Assembly (NCBI RefSeq): GCF_003390885.1
Contig: NZ_QMEL01000002.1
Span: 186,001 to 250,000 of the forward strand
Reading direction: 5' to 3'
Source: Pelagibacterium sediminicola
GTDB taxonomy: Bacteria > Pseudomonadota > Alphaproteobacteria > Rhizobiales > Devosiaceae
DNA: 64,000 bases
Positions 25,236 through 33,140 of the stretch are shown one piece after another. Below the pieces are notes generated by a model, which saw nothing but the letters and a program-made list of their open reading frames with translations, did not search any database and was not told the DNA's origin. Within the stretch, counting starts at the first letter, position 1, and every line of letters starts with the position of its first letter. A program made the position numbers and the translations under genes.

Positions 25236-26159
25236 TCATCGCTGCGTGTCCCAGAAAAACGGTTCAACCGCGTTGCGGCGCGCGAGCATCATCGCGTCGG
25301 CCACATGCACCATCGGGGAGAGATCGACATCGGATTTCCTGGCCCTGACGAGTTCGGCCATCCGGACGTAAAGCGCGGGGTATTCGCCAGAAAGCGTTTC
25401 CTCGCTCTCGATGGCACGGCCATCGATTTCGAGCACATTGCCGCCCATCCCCAGCACCAGCCGCCCCGCGTCCGTTTCGAGCGTGATGTCCCAGGTTTGC
25501 GGCCCCTCCTGCCGCCAGTCGAAATCGGCCGTGATACCGCCCGAAAAGCGCAAGCGCGCCGCGATGGGGGTCTGGCGGTTGGCCGGAACATCGAGTTCGG
25601 CGGAGGCCAGATGGACGGGCGCGGGCAGGATCTCGGTGAGGATCGAAAGCGCGTTGATGCCGGGATCGAAAACGCCCATCCCGCCCGGCTCGAACACCCA
25701 GTCCTGCCCCGGATGCCAGTGGCGCACGTCCTCGCGCCAGACGATTTTCCCCGAAAGAACGGTCTTGCCTGCGAGCCAGTCCCGCGCAGCCGCCACGCCC
25801 CGGGCCATGCGGCTGTGCCAGGTGGCAAAAAGCGTCAGCCCCTTCTGCCGCGCGTGTCTTTCGAGCGCATGGACCTCGGCCAGTGTCGCGCCGGGCGGCT
25901 TTTCGAGCATTGCGTGCCGTCCCGCCTCCAGCACAGCACGGGCATAGTCGTAGCGGGGCGCCGGCGGCATCGCCAGCGAGACCGCCTCGATATCGGGCCG
26001 CTGTGCGAGCAGTTCGGAAAGATCGGAAAAAGCGGGCACACCCTCAACGCTCGCGTTACGCGAGACGGTCGCGGCCAGTTCCCAGTCCTTCGATGCGGCC
26101 AGCGCGGGGATGTGCTGGTCGAGCGCGATCTTACCGATGCCTGCGAGTGCCAGTTTCAT
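25236..26159 (-). CDS. Gfo/Idh/MocA oxidoreductase, probable aldose (D-galactose/L-arabinose) 1-dehydrogenase
   Basis: 307 aa. The N-terminal Rossmann fold starts MKLALAGIGKIALDQHIPAL, the EKPPGATLAEV motif follows, and the C-terminal domain has GGMGVFDPGINALSIL. This pattern is that of rhizobial and Azospirillum NAD(P)-dependent galactose/arabinose 1-dehydrogenases, which oxidise the sugar to a lactone. Its ATG shares a base with the stop of the dehydratase gene, so the two are coupled. No lactonase gene is visible next to it, although the lactone may open unaided or by an enzyme encoded elsewhere. Confidence 0.83.
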   Translation of the reverse strand: MKLALAGIGKIALDQHIPALAASKDWELAATVSRNASVEGVPAFSDLSELLAQRPDIEAVSLAMPPAPRYDYARAVLEAGRHAMLEKPPGATLAEVHALERHARQKGLTLFATWHSRMARGVAAARDWLAGKTVLSGKIVWREDVRHWHPGQDWVFEPGGMGVFDPGINALSILTEILPAPVHLASAELDVPANRQTPIAARLRFSGGITADFDWRQEGPQTWDITLETDAGRLVLGMGGNVLEIDGRAIESEETLSGEYPALYVRMAELVRARKSDVDLSPMVHVADAMMLARRNAVEPFFWDTQR

Positions 26160-27901
26160 CAATGGCTGTCCCTCCCCACCGCTCTGCCGCGCTTGCCGCG
26201 CAGGAAATCGAGATCGGCCCCGGTATCGGCACCCTCGACGTGCTGCTGGTGCAGCCATGCGTAACCGGAACCGGCCATCTCGTGCGTCGGCGTCCAGGCG
26301 GCAAGCCGCTCGGCAAGCTCGGTATCGGAAATGTCCAGATGCAGCCGCCGTGCCTCGACATCGATCTCGATCACGTCGCCTGTGCGCACCACGGCCAGCG
26401 GCCCGCCCGCAGCAGCTTCGGGGCTTGTGTGCAGCACCACGGTGCCGTAGGCGGTGCCCGACATGCGCGCGTCTGAAATCCGCACCATGTCGGTGATGCC
26501 CTTGCGCAGCACCTTGGGCGGCAGGCCCATATTGCCGACCTCGGACATGCCGGGATAACCCTTGGGGCCGCAATTCTTGAGCACCATCACGCAGGTCTCG
26601 TCGATGTCGAGCGCCTCATCCTCGATCCTTGCCTTGTAGTCGTCGATATCCTCGAAGACGACCGCGCGGCCACGGTGTTTCATGAGATGGGGCGAGGCCG
26701 CCGAAGGTTTGAGTACCGCGCCCCTGGGCGCGAGGTTGCCCTTGAGCACCACGATGCCGCCCGATCGGGTCAGCGCCTTGTCGGCGGGCCGGATGACCTC
26801 CTCGTTCCAGTTGCGGACGTCCTTGACGTCGTCCCAGATCGCCCCGCCCGAAACGGTCAGCGCATCCTTGTGCAACAATCCCGCTTCCCCCAGCCGCTTG
26901 AGGACGACCGGCAGCCCGCCGGCATAGAAGAACTCTTCCATCAAATAGTGGCCCGAGGGCTGGAGATTGACGATCATCGGGATGTCGCGCCCGCAGCGGT
27001 CCCAGTCGTCCAGCGTCAGATCGATGCCCACGCGGCCCGCGATTGCCAGAAGGTGGATCACCGCGTTGGTCGACCCGCCGATGGCGGCGTTGGTGCGGAT
27101 GGCGTTCTCGAACGCCTGCCTTGTCAGCACGTCAGAGGGCTTGAGGTCATCCTTGACCATCTGGACGATACGCCGCCCGGTAAGTTGCGCCATGACACGC
27201 CGCCGCGCATCGACCGCGGGAATCGCCGCGTTACCCGACAGCGCCATGCCGAGCGCTTCGGCCATCGAGGCCATGGTGGAAGCGGTGCCCATGGTGTTGC
27301 ACGAACCCGCCGAGCGGGTAACGGCGGCTTCGGCTTCGAGAAAATCGTCCTGGGTCATCTCCCCGGCCTTGACGGCCTCCGAGAACTGCCACAGATGCGT
27401 CCCCGCCCCCACCGCCTTGCCGCGCCACCAGCCATTGAGCATCGGCCCGCCGGACACCACGATCGAGGGAATGTCGGTCGATGCCGCCGCCATCATCAGC
27501 GAAGGGGTGGTCTTGTCGCACCCCACCATCAGCACCGCGCCATCGATAGGCTGGCCGCGCATGGCTTCCTCGACCGACATGGCGGCAAGGTTGCGGAACA
27601 TCATGGCCGTGGGGCGGAAGGTGTTTTCGGACGCCGAGAACACCGGCACTTCGAGCGGGAAGCCGCCCGCCTCCCAGATGCCCGCCTTCACCTTCCTCGC
27701 CAATTCGTCCAGATGCCCGTTGCAGGGGGTGAGTTCCGACCAGGTGTTGAGGATGCCGATGACCGGGCGGCCATCGAAGAGATCGTCGGGATGCCCCTGG
27801 TTCTTGAGCCAGCCGCGATGATAGATCGCGTCGCGCGACGTGCCGCCATACCAGTGCTGGGAGCGCAGCTTTCGGGGCCAGGGCGCGGGTTTGAACGTCA
27901 T
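26159..27901 (-). CDS. L-arabinonate / D-galactonate / D-fuconate dehydratase, IlvD/Edd family
   Basis: 580 aa. Residue for residue this looks like the characterised L-arabinonate dehydratase of Rhizobium leguminosarum: WPRKLRSQ, WYGGTSRDAIYHRGWLKNQG, and FSASENTFRPTAMM. The expected [2Fe-2S] ligands are Cys60 (LTPCNG), Cys128 (GCDKTTPS) and Cys201 (SCNTMGTAS). It dehydrates the aldonic acid made by the neighbouring dehydrogenase to a 2-keto-3-deoxy acid. The enzyme class also accepts D-fuconate and D-galactonate. It sits nine bases after the AraD1 gene. Confidence 0.92.
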   Translation of the reverse strand: MTFKPAPWPRKLRSQHWYGGTSRDAIYHRGWLKNQGHPDDLFDGRPVIGILNTWSELTPCNGHLDELARKVKAGIWEAGGFPLEVPVFSASENTFRPTAMMFRNLAAMSVEEAMRGQPIDGAVLMVGCDKTTPSLMMAAASTDIPSIVVSGGPMLNGWWRGKAVGAGTHLWQFSEAVKAGEMTQDDFLEAEAAVTRSAGSCNTMGTASTMASMAEALGMALSGNAAIPAVDARRRVMAQLTGRRIVQMVKDDLKPSDVLTRQAFENAIRTNAAIGGSTNAVIHLLAIAGRVGIDLTLDDWDRCGRDIPMIVNLQPSGHYLMEEFFYAGGLPVVLKRLGEAGLLHKDALTVSGGAIWDDVKDVRNWNEEVIRPADKALTRSGGIVVLKGNLAPRGAVLKPSAASPHLMKHRGRAVVFEDIDDYKARIEDEALDIDETCVMVLKNCGPKGYPGMSEVGNMGLPPKVLRKGITDMVRISDARMSGTAYGTVVLHTSPEAAAGGPLAVVRTGDVIEIDVEARRLHLDISDTELAERLAAWTPTHEMAGSGYAWLHQQHVEGADTGADLDFLRGKRGRAVGRDSH

Positions 27902-27910
27902 TTGCGCCCC

Positions 27911-28900
27911 CTATAGCGCCCGGACGCGGGCAACGCCCGTGTCCTCGGCGCGCGCCAGCGGGTTGACCAGCGGCAGCCCAAATGGCGCCGCCTCGATCTC
28001 GAAGACATCGCCGGGCTCGGTCTTGACCCCATCGGCAAAGCTCAGCGTTGCCGTGCCGAACATATGGACGTGGACGTCGCCGGGCTGACGGAAGATGGGA
28101 TATTTGAAATGGTGATGCTCGAGATTGGCCAGCGCGTGGGACATGTTGGCCTCGCCCGAAAGGAACGGCTTTTGCCAGATCACCTCGCCGTTGCGGCGGA
28201 TGCGTGAGGTGCCCTCGATATGGGCGGGCAACTCGCCCACGAGGATTTCCGGGCCGAACGACGCCATGCGCAATTTGGAGTGCGCGAGCCAGAGATAGTT
28301 GACCCGCTCGGTGACGTGGTCGGAAAATTCGTTGGCCAGCGCCCAGCCGATCCGGCAGGGCGTGCCGTCCGCCGCGATGATATAAACCCCGGCCACTTCC
28401 GGCTCCTCGCCGCCATCCTCGGCAAAGGCGGGCATGGTGAGCGTTTCGCCGGGCGCGGCCAGCGCGTGGCCGTTGCCCTTGTAGAACCATTCGGGCTGCG
28501 CGCCGGGGAGGGACGTGGGCTTGCCGCCTTCGAGCCCCATGCGGAACATGCGCATGGAATCGGTCAGCGTCGCGTCATCGGCGCTCGCCTTGGCGTGCAT
28601 GGCGTCGCGGGTGGCGGCAGAGCCGAGATGGGTCAGCCCGGTGCCGGTCAGGTGCAGATGGGCGGGATCGGGGTGGGTGATGGGCGCGAGCAGCCGCCCT
28701 TCGAGTGACGCCCTTTCGATGTCGATGGCTTCGCCCAGCCCCTTTTCACCGATGGTCTCGGCAAGGCTGCGGCCACTGTCGGCGCATTCGCGCGCGAGGT
28801 CATAGAGCGTCGTGTTCCTGCCAAGTACATAGGCTTCCGAGCCTTCCCGGACGACGACTTGCGTCCGGCCATCGACAGTACGGCATTGGGAAACCAGCAT
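27911..28900 (-). CDS. AraD1/GguC family protein (2-keto-3-deoxy-aldonate dehydratase-like)
   Basis: 329 aa, GAGGATGA before the start. The C-terminal half is a fumarylacetoacetate-hydrolase-type fold (PEVAGVYIIAADGTPCRIGWALANEFSDH in pieces, GDVFEIEAAPFG), and the N-terminal part matches GguC/AraD1 proteins encoded beside chvE in Agrobacterium. These are assigned as 2-keto-3-deoxy-L-arabinonate dehydratases giving 2-ketoglutarate semialdehyde. It is first in the catabolic operon, with the LysR gene divergent. The next dehydrogenase of the route is not in this window. Confidence 0.85.
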   Translation of the reverse strand: MLVSQCRTVDGRTQVVVREGSEAYVLGRNTTLYDLARECADSGRSLAETIGEKGLGEAIDIERASLEGRLLAPITHPDPAHLHLTGTGLTHLGSAATRDAMHAKASADDATLTDSMRMFRMGLEGGKPTSLPGAQPEWFYKGNGHALAAPGETLTMPAFAEDGGEEPEVAGVYIIAADGTPCRIGWALANEFSDHVTERVNYLWLAHSKLRMASFGPEILVGELPAHIEGTSRIRRNGEVIWQKPFLSGEANMSHALANLEHHHFKYPIFRQPGDVHVHMFGTATLSFADGVKTEPGDVFEIEAAPFGLPLVNPLARAEDTGVARVRAL

Positions 28901-29008
28901 TTCATCCTCATTTTCATACCGCCCGCGGCGCAAATTTTCGGAAAGTGCGGGCGAGGTGCACATTGACTTGACTCAACATGCAATTCAAATATCTCTTCTG
29001 CGCCTAAT

Positions 29009-29026
29009 TATACCGAAAACGATATA
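29009..29026. promoter_or_regulatory. LysR operator candidate between AraD1 and gbpR-like genes
   Basis: Near-perfect dyad TATAcCG-AAAA-CGaTATA within an AT-rich divergent gap. It ends three bases before the LysR-gene ATG. Size and position suit a LysR recognition or activation site and autoregulation. Confidence 0.5.
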
Positions 29027-29029
29027 TCT

Positions 29030-29998
29030 ATGCCGTATCGCAAAGTGCAGGACGAGTTTATCCGCAAGGGGCTGAGACTGCCGCATCTGCGGCTACTGAT
29101 CGCGCTTGAGGCCACCGGCCAGATGTCCGGCGCCGCCTCCCATCTTTCGATCACCCAGCCGGCGGCTTCGCGCCTCATGGCCGAGCTTGAGCGCATCGCG
29201 GGCACCTCGCTCTATACGCGCCACGCAAGGGGCGTTATCCTCACCCGGGCCGGGGCGCTGCTGGCCGAAAAAGCGCATGCCATCCTGCGCCAGCTCAACG
29301 ATGCGAGCCAGGAGATCGGCGAAATGGTCGAGGGCGTGCGCGGCCATGTGCGCATCGGCGCGGTGACCGGCCCGGCGCTCGAAATCGTGCTGCCCGCTCT
29401 GCGTGAATTGCGCATCGCCTTCCCCGAGATCCAGATTTCGGTCGATATCGAGACCTCCGACAAGCTGGCCGGGTCGCTGCTGTCGCGCGAACTTGATTTT
29501 TACATCGGGCGGCTACCCGACAGTCTCGATGGCCGCACGGTGCGCATGCGCAGGATCGGGCCCGAGCCGGTCAGCTTCGTTGTGCGCTCCGAACATCCGC
29601 TTACGCGGAAAAAGGCCATCACGATCACCCAGTGCCTGCCCTTCGACTGGGTCATGCAGCCGCCGAACGGGCTGATGCGGCGGGAGGTCGAAGCCTATCT
29701 CCTGGAAAACGGCTACCCGATCCCGGCGCGTATCCTGAGCACCAGTTCGCTGCTCCTCACGCTTGCGATCATCAGCGAAACCAACGCCATCGCGCCCCTT
29801 GCCCGTTCGGTGGCCGAGTTCTATTCCCGGCGGAGCGGACTGGGTGGCAATATCGCCCTGCTCGACCTGACCGATCGCCTTGCCGTTTCGCCCTTTTCTT
29901 TCGTTTTCCCCGCCGGGCACGACCTCTCCCCGGCCGCCCAGCGCGTCCTTGCGGCGCTCGAGCGCAGGGTCCCGGCTGTTCCAGCAGGGCGCGCCTGA
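29030..29998 (+). CDS. LysR family regulator, GbpR-like
   Basis: 322 aa: N-terminal winged helix LRLLIALEATGQMSGAASHL with ITQPAASRLMAELE as recognition helix, then a substrate-binding domain. It is divergent to the AraD1-led operon. The Agrobacterium and Azospirillum regulator GbpR has the same position and controls sugar-binding protein and GguC-type genes in response to L-arabinose, D-fucose or D-galactose. There is no ribosome site before the ATG, and the leader is very short after the dyad, so a leaderless message or a GTG start at 29045 is possible. Confidence 0.87.
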   Translation: MPYRKVQDEFIRKGLRLPHLRLLIALEATGQMSGAASHLSITQPAASRLMAELERIAGTSLYTRHARGVILTRAGALLAEKAHAILRQLNDASQEIGEMVEGVRGHVRIGAVTGPALEIVLPALRELRIAFPEIQISVDIETSDKLAGSLLSRELDFYIGRLPDSLDGRTVRMRRIGPEPVSFVVRSEHPLTRKKAITITQCLPFDWVMQPPNGLMRREVEAYLLENGYPIPARILSTSSLLLTLAIISETNAIAPLARSVAEFYSRRSGLGGNIALLDLTDRLAVSPFSFVFPAGHDLSPAAQRVLAALERRVPAVPAGRA

Positions 29999-30020
29999 AG
30001 GCGGGCGAGACCTTGCGGCG

Positions 30021-31016
30021 TCATATCCACCGGGGTTCCTGAACGAGTTCCACGCCAAACCGCTCGCGCACCGACGTCTTCACCCGTTCGGCCAGCTCGG
30101 CCACATCTTCCTGGCGCGCGGTGCCCAGATTGACGAGCACGAGGGCATGATCGGCGCTGATCCCGGCGTCCCCGATTCTCGTCCCCTTGAGCCCGCATCT
30201 CTCGATCAGCCAGCCCGCCGAGAGTTTGGCCGCGCCGCCGGGGAGGGCGTAGACGGGCATATCGGGATATTCTTCCCGCAAGCGCCCGGCCTGCGGGCCC
30301 GGTATGGTGGGGTTGTGGAAGAAAGACCCCGCATTGCCGATTTTCCGCCAGTCGGGCAATTTGCGCCCGCGCAGGGCGAGAACGGCGTCCTTGATCGTAA
30401 CGGGCGTAGCGGTTTCCAGCCCCCCGAGACCGCTATATCCGGTCCGGGGCCGCCAGGCACCGGGCAGCACCAACGTCACCTCGACAATGACGAAGCGGCC
30501 CGATTGCTGCTTGAAAATGCTGTCGCGGTAGGAGAACTGGCACGCATCGCGCTCATAGCGGTGAAATTGTTGCGTGTGCATGTCGAACGCAACGAGCGAA
30601 TCGAAGAATTCGGCGAGCTCGGCGCCATAGGCCCCGATGTTCTGGACGGGCGCCGCGCCCACCGTTCCGGGAATCCCTGCGAGATTTTCAAGTCCGGGCA
30701 GGTCGTTGTCCAGCGTCCATTCGACAAGGCCGTGCCAGGATTCTCCCGCCCCTACCGTCACGCGCGTGCCTTGGGGCGAGCTTTTGAGAATCTCGCGGCC
30801 CTCGATCTTCATCAGCGCGACAAGGGCATCGATGTGCCGGTTGAGCACCACATTACTGCCCTCGCCCAACACATGGAAGGCGAGCCCGCTCTCCCACGCA
30901 TGGCGCACCGCTTCGCGCACCTCGTCCTGATCGCGGACGACCCCGCCCAGCCTCGCATGAGAAACAAGGCCAAGGGTATTGTGGGCCGAAAGGTCGAAAT
31001 CGGTTTCGGGACGCAT
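30021..31016 (-). CDS. murB: UDP-N-acetylenolpyruvoylglucosamine reductase, type I (E. coli-like)
   Basis: 331 aa. The FAD-binding part has FHVLGEGSNVVLN and ENLAGIPGTVGAAPVQNIGAYGAE. The second domain has NAGSFFHNP with the proton-donor Ser, and the C-terminus ends QEPRWI with the conserved Glu. It reduces UDP-GlcNAc-enolpyruvate to UDP-MurNAc in the cytoplasm. Its length and the C-terminal extension follow the type I enzyme, whereas alphaproteobacteria normally carry a type II murB inside the dcw cluster. No other wall genes are near, so it may be a second or acquired copy. Confidence 0.87.
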   Translation of the reverse strand: MRPETDFDLSAHNTLGLVSHARLGGVVRDQDEVREAVRHAWESGLAFHVLGEGSNVVLNRHIDALVALMKIEGREILKSSPQGTRVTVGAGESWHGLVEWTLDNDLPGLENLAGIPGTVGAAPVQNIGAYGAELAEFFDSLVAFDMHTQQFHRYERDACQFSYRDSIFKQQSGRFVIVEVTLVLPGAWRPRTGYSGLGGLETATPVTIKDAVLALRGRKLPDWRKIGNAGSFFHNPTIPGPQAGRLREEYPDMPVYALPGGAAKLSAGWLIERCGLKGTRIGDAGISADHALVLVNLGTARQEDVAELAERVKTSVRERFGVELVQEPRWI

Positions 31017-31127
31017 GGACCACCTGGATTGGGCTTCTTAAAGCCCTGTCAGTGCACGCCGGCGCGGCGGGGTGTCAAGCGGTTGGTGGCCGCCGGGCCT
31101 TCATGCGCCTCGCAATCTTGCACACGA

Positions 31128-31154
31128 CTTGTCGACAAGAAAAATACAATGTAT
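31128..31154. promoter_or_regulatory. GntR-type operator candidate upstream of the deaminase
   Basis: Perfect 12-bp palindrome CTTGTCGACAAG (31128-31139) followed five bases on by the dyad ATACAATGTAT (31144-31154). The TTGTxxACAA core is of the kind bound by FadR/FCD GntR proteins, and one is encoded two genes downstream. It lies between murB and the deaminase start, and the TACAAT could be part of a -10 box. Confidence 0.6.
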
Positions 31155-31215
31155 AGAAGCGGACAGTATCCTTCGGCGTCACGCTACGCCGGGCATTCAA
31201 TTGGAAGGAAAGCCA

Positions 31216-32178
31216 ATGACCTCCCCGATCTTCAAGGGCTGCATCCCCGCACTCATGACCCCCTGCAAGGACGACCGGACCCCGGACTTCGATGCTCTGG
31301 TCCGCAAGGGCAAGGAACTGATCGACATCGGCATGTCCGGCGTCGTCTATTGCGGGTCTATGGGCGACTGGCCGCTGGTGACCGACGAGCAGCGCATGGA
31401 GGGCGTCGAACGGCTCGTCAAGGCGGGCGTTCCGGTCATGGTGGGAACCGGCGCGGTCAATACAAAGATCGCCGTCGCCCATGCCGCCCACGCCCAGAAG
31501 GTGGGCGCCGAGGCGCTGATGGTCATTCCACGCCTCCTGTCGCGCGGCCTTTCGCCCGCCGCCCAGAAGGCGCATTTCAAGGCGATCCTTTCCGCCGCCC
31601 CCGATCTTCCCGCCGTGATCTACAACAGCCCCTATTACGGGTTTGCAACCCGCGCCGATCTCTTCTTCGAGCTGCGCGCCGAACACCCCAATCTCATCGG
31701 CTTCAAGGAATTCGGCGGCGTTGCCGATCTCAGCTATGCGGCGGAAAACATCACGAGCGGCAATGACGACATCACGCTGATGGTCGGCGTCGACACGACG
31801 GTTTACCACGGCTTTGTCAATTGCGGCGCGGTTGGCGCGATCACCGGCATCGGCAACGTGCTGCCCCGCGAAGTGCTCCATCTTTGCAACCTGTCGCGGG
31901 CCGCCGCCGCGGGCGATGCCGAAGCGCGCGTCAGGGCAAAAGAGCTCGACGAGGCCCTGCACGTTCTGTCCACGTTCGATGAAGGCCCCGACCTCGTCCT
32001 GTTCTACAAGCACATGATGGTGCTCAAGGGCGACAAGGAATACGCGCTCCACTTCAACGAAACCGACGAGCTGAGCGCAAGCCAGCGCGGTTATGCGCAA
32101 GCCCAGCTTGCCCTGTTCGACGCCTGGTACGCCGGCTGGAGCAAGCAGGGTGGCGCGGTCGCCAAATACGCGGCCTGA
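31216..32178 (+). CDS. hypD: Dihydrodipicolinate synthase family, 1-pyrroline-4-hydroxy-2-carboxylate deaminase
   Basis: 320 aa TIM barrel. PALMTPCKDDRTPDFDALVRKG, VVYCGSMGDWPL and VIYNSPYYGFATRADLF are the blocks that set apart the hydroxyproline-route deaminase (characterised in Sinorhizobium and Pseudomonas) from DapA. The Schiff-base Lys is 164 in GFKEFGG and Tyr136 is in place. It converts the cyclic imine from cis-4-hydroxy-D-proline to 2-oxoglutarate semialdehyde. GGAAGGAA precedes the ATG. The epimerase, oxidase and semialdehyde dehydrogenase are not nearby. Assignment rests on remembered family sequence. Confidence 0.78.
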   Translation: MTSPIFKGCIPALMTPCKDDRTPDFDALVRKGKELIDIGMSGVVYCGSMGDWPLVTDEQRMEGVERLVKAGVPVMVGTGAVNTKIAVAHAAHAQKVGAEALMVIPRLLSRGLSPAAQKAHFKAILSAAPDLPAVIYNSPYYGFATRADLFFELRAEHPNLIGFKEFGGVADLSYAAENITSGNDDITLMVGVDTTVYHGFVNCGAVGAITGIGNVLPREVLHLCNLSRAAAAGDAEARVRAKELDEALHVLSTFDEGPDLVLFYKHMMVLKGDKEYALHFNETDELSASQRGYAQAQLALFDAWYAGWSKQGGAVAKYAA

Positions 32179-32195
32179 GCGGAGACACGCAAACC

Positions 32196-32891
32196 GTGAG
32201 CGATCCCGCTCCACGCAAGAGAGGTTCAGGCGTTGCGCAGGTCTATGATGTCCTGCGCAACGAAATCCTCGACCTCAAGCTGGCCCCCGGCGCGCCGGTC
32301 GACGAGGCGCAACTGGCCCGCCGGTTCGACATGTCGCGCACACCCATCCGGGAAGCCCTCGTGCGGCTGACGGCGGACGGGCTGGTCGAGAACCTGCCCA
32401 ACCGCTCGACCATCGTCGCGCCGATCGACTTCTTCAACCTGCCCAATTTTTTCGATGCGCTGACCCTGCTCTATCGCCTCACGACGCGGCAGGCGGCGGC
32501 CCGGTGCACCGCAAAGGACCTTGCGCCCGTAAGAGCCCATCAAAAGGAATTCGTGCGCGCCGTGCGGGCCCGTGATTCGGTGGGGATGATCCTCGCCAAC
32601 CGCAATTTCCACGTCGAGATCGCAAGGATCGGCGGCAACCCCTATTTCATCGAGATGTTCACGCGGGTGCTCGACGAAGGCCGCCGCATCCTGCGCCTCT
32701 ACTATTCGTCATATGACGATACCCTGCCCGCCCGCTACGTCGAGGAGCACGACGACATCATCGCCGCGCTTCTCGCTAACGATGTCGAAAGGGCCGACGA
32801 ACTGGCCCTCGCCCACGCCGACCAGATCGTCATCCAGATCCAGAACTTCATCGCCGCAGACCGCCGCGTCGTAGGACGGGTCGCGCTTTAG
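32196..32891 (+). CDS. GntR family regulator, FCD ligand domain
   Basis: 231 aa from a GTG, 17 bases after the deaminase. The winged helix contains LAPGAPVDEAQLARRFDMSRTPIREALVRLTADGLVE, the diagnostic GntR motif. The C-terminal helical domain has FHVEIARIGGNP and EEHDDIIAALLANDVERA, with the metal-binding His/Asp/Glu pattern of FCD domains. It probably controls the deaminase gene through the CTTGTCGACAAG site. The ligand may be a hydroxyproline intermediate (inference). Confidence 0.88.
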   Translation: MSDPAPRKRGSGVAQVYDVLRNEILDLKLAPGAPVDEAQLARRFDMSRTPIREALVRLTADGLVENLPNRSTIVAPIDFFNLPNFFDALTLLYRLTTRQAAARCTAKDLAPVRAHQKEFVRAVRARDSVGMILANRNFHVEIARIGGNPYFIEMFTRVLDEGRRILRLYYSSYDDTLPARYVEEHDDIIAALLANDVERADELALAHADQIVIQIQNFIAADRRVVGRVAL

Positions 32892-32919
32892 GGTCCATCC
32901 GACGCCCCCCTTCTCGCTT

Positions 32920-32997
32920 CTCCGGCGAAAGCCGGAGTCCACATCTCGACATTGGCATAAGTTGAGATTTCGGTCTGGGCCCCGGCTTTCGCCGGGG
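32920..32997. repeat. Paired GC hairpins after the GntR gene
   Basis: Two stem-loops, CTCCGGC-GAAA-GCCGGAG and CCCCGGC-TTTC-GCCGGGG, in mirror orientation some 42 bases apart. The rest of the 249-base gap 32892-33140 shows no gene. Together they resemble a diverged family B element, and they could also end transcription of the GntR operon. Confidence 0.6.
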
Positions 32998-33140
32998 AAG
33001 CCTGGGAGCGCGAGGCTGCTTCGGTCAAAATCCGAAACAGTCGAATTCTCTTTTAAATGCAAACCAATGGATGGTCGGCCACCTCCGAATGAGGCACACT
33101 GACGCAAGTTCATTTTTCTGCTTGCGGCTTCTGCACTGTC

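Noticed and set aside
29880-31766. 628-codon plus-strand ORF across murB and into the deaminase region
   Set aside because: It is antisense to murB, whose motifs are certain, and its later part runs through the deaminase gene in another frame.
31216-32178. DapA (lysine biosynthesis) for the deaminase
   Set aside because: The CGSMGDWPL and YNSPYYGFATRADLF blocks and the coupled GntR regulator are those of the hydroxyproline-route enzyme, not DapA.
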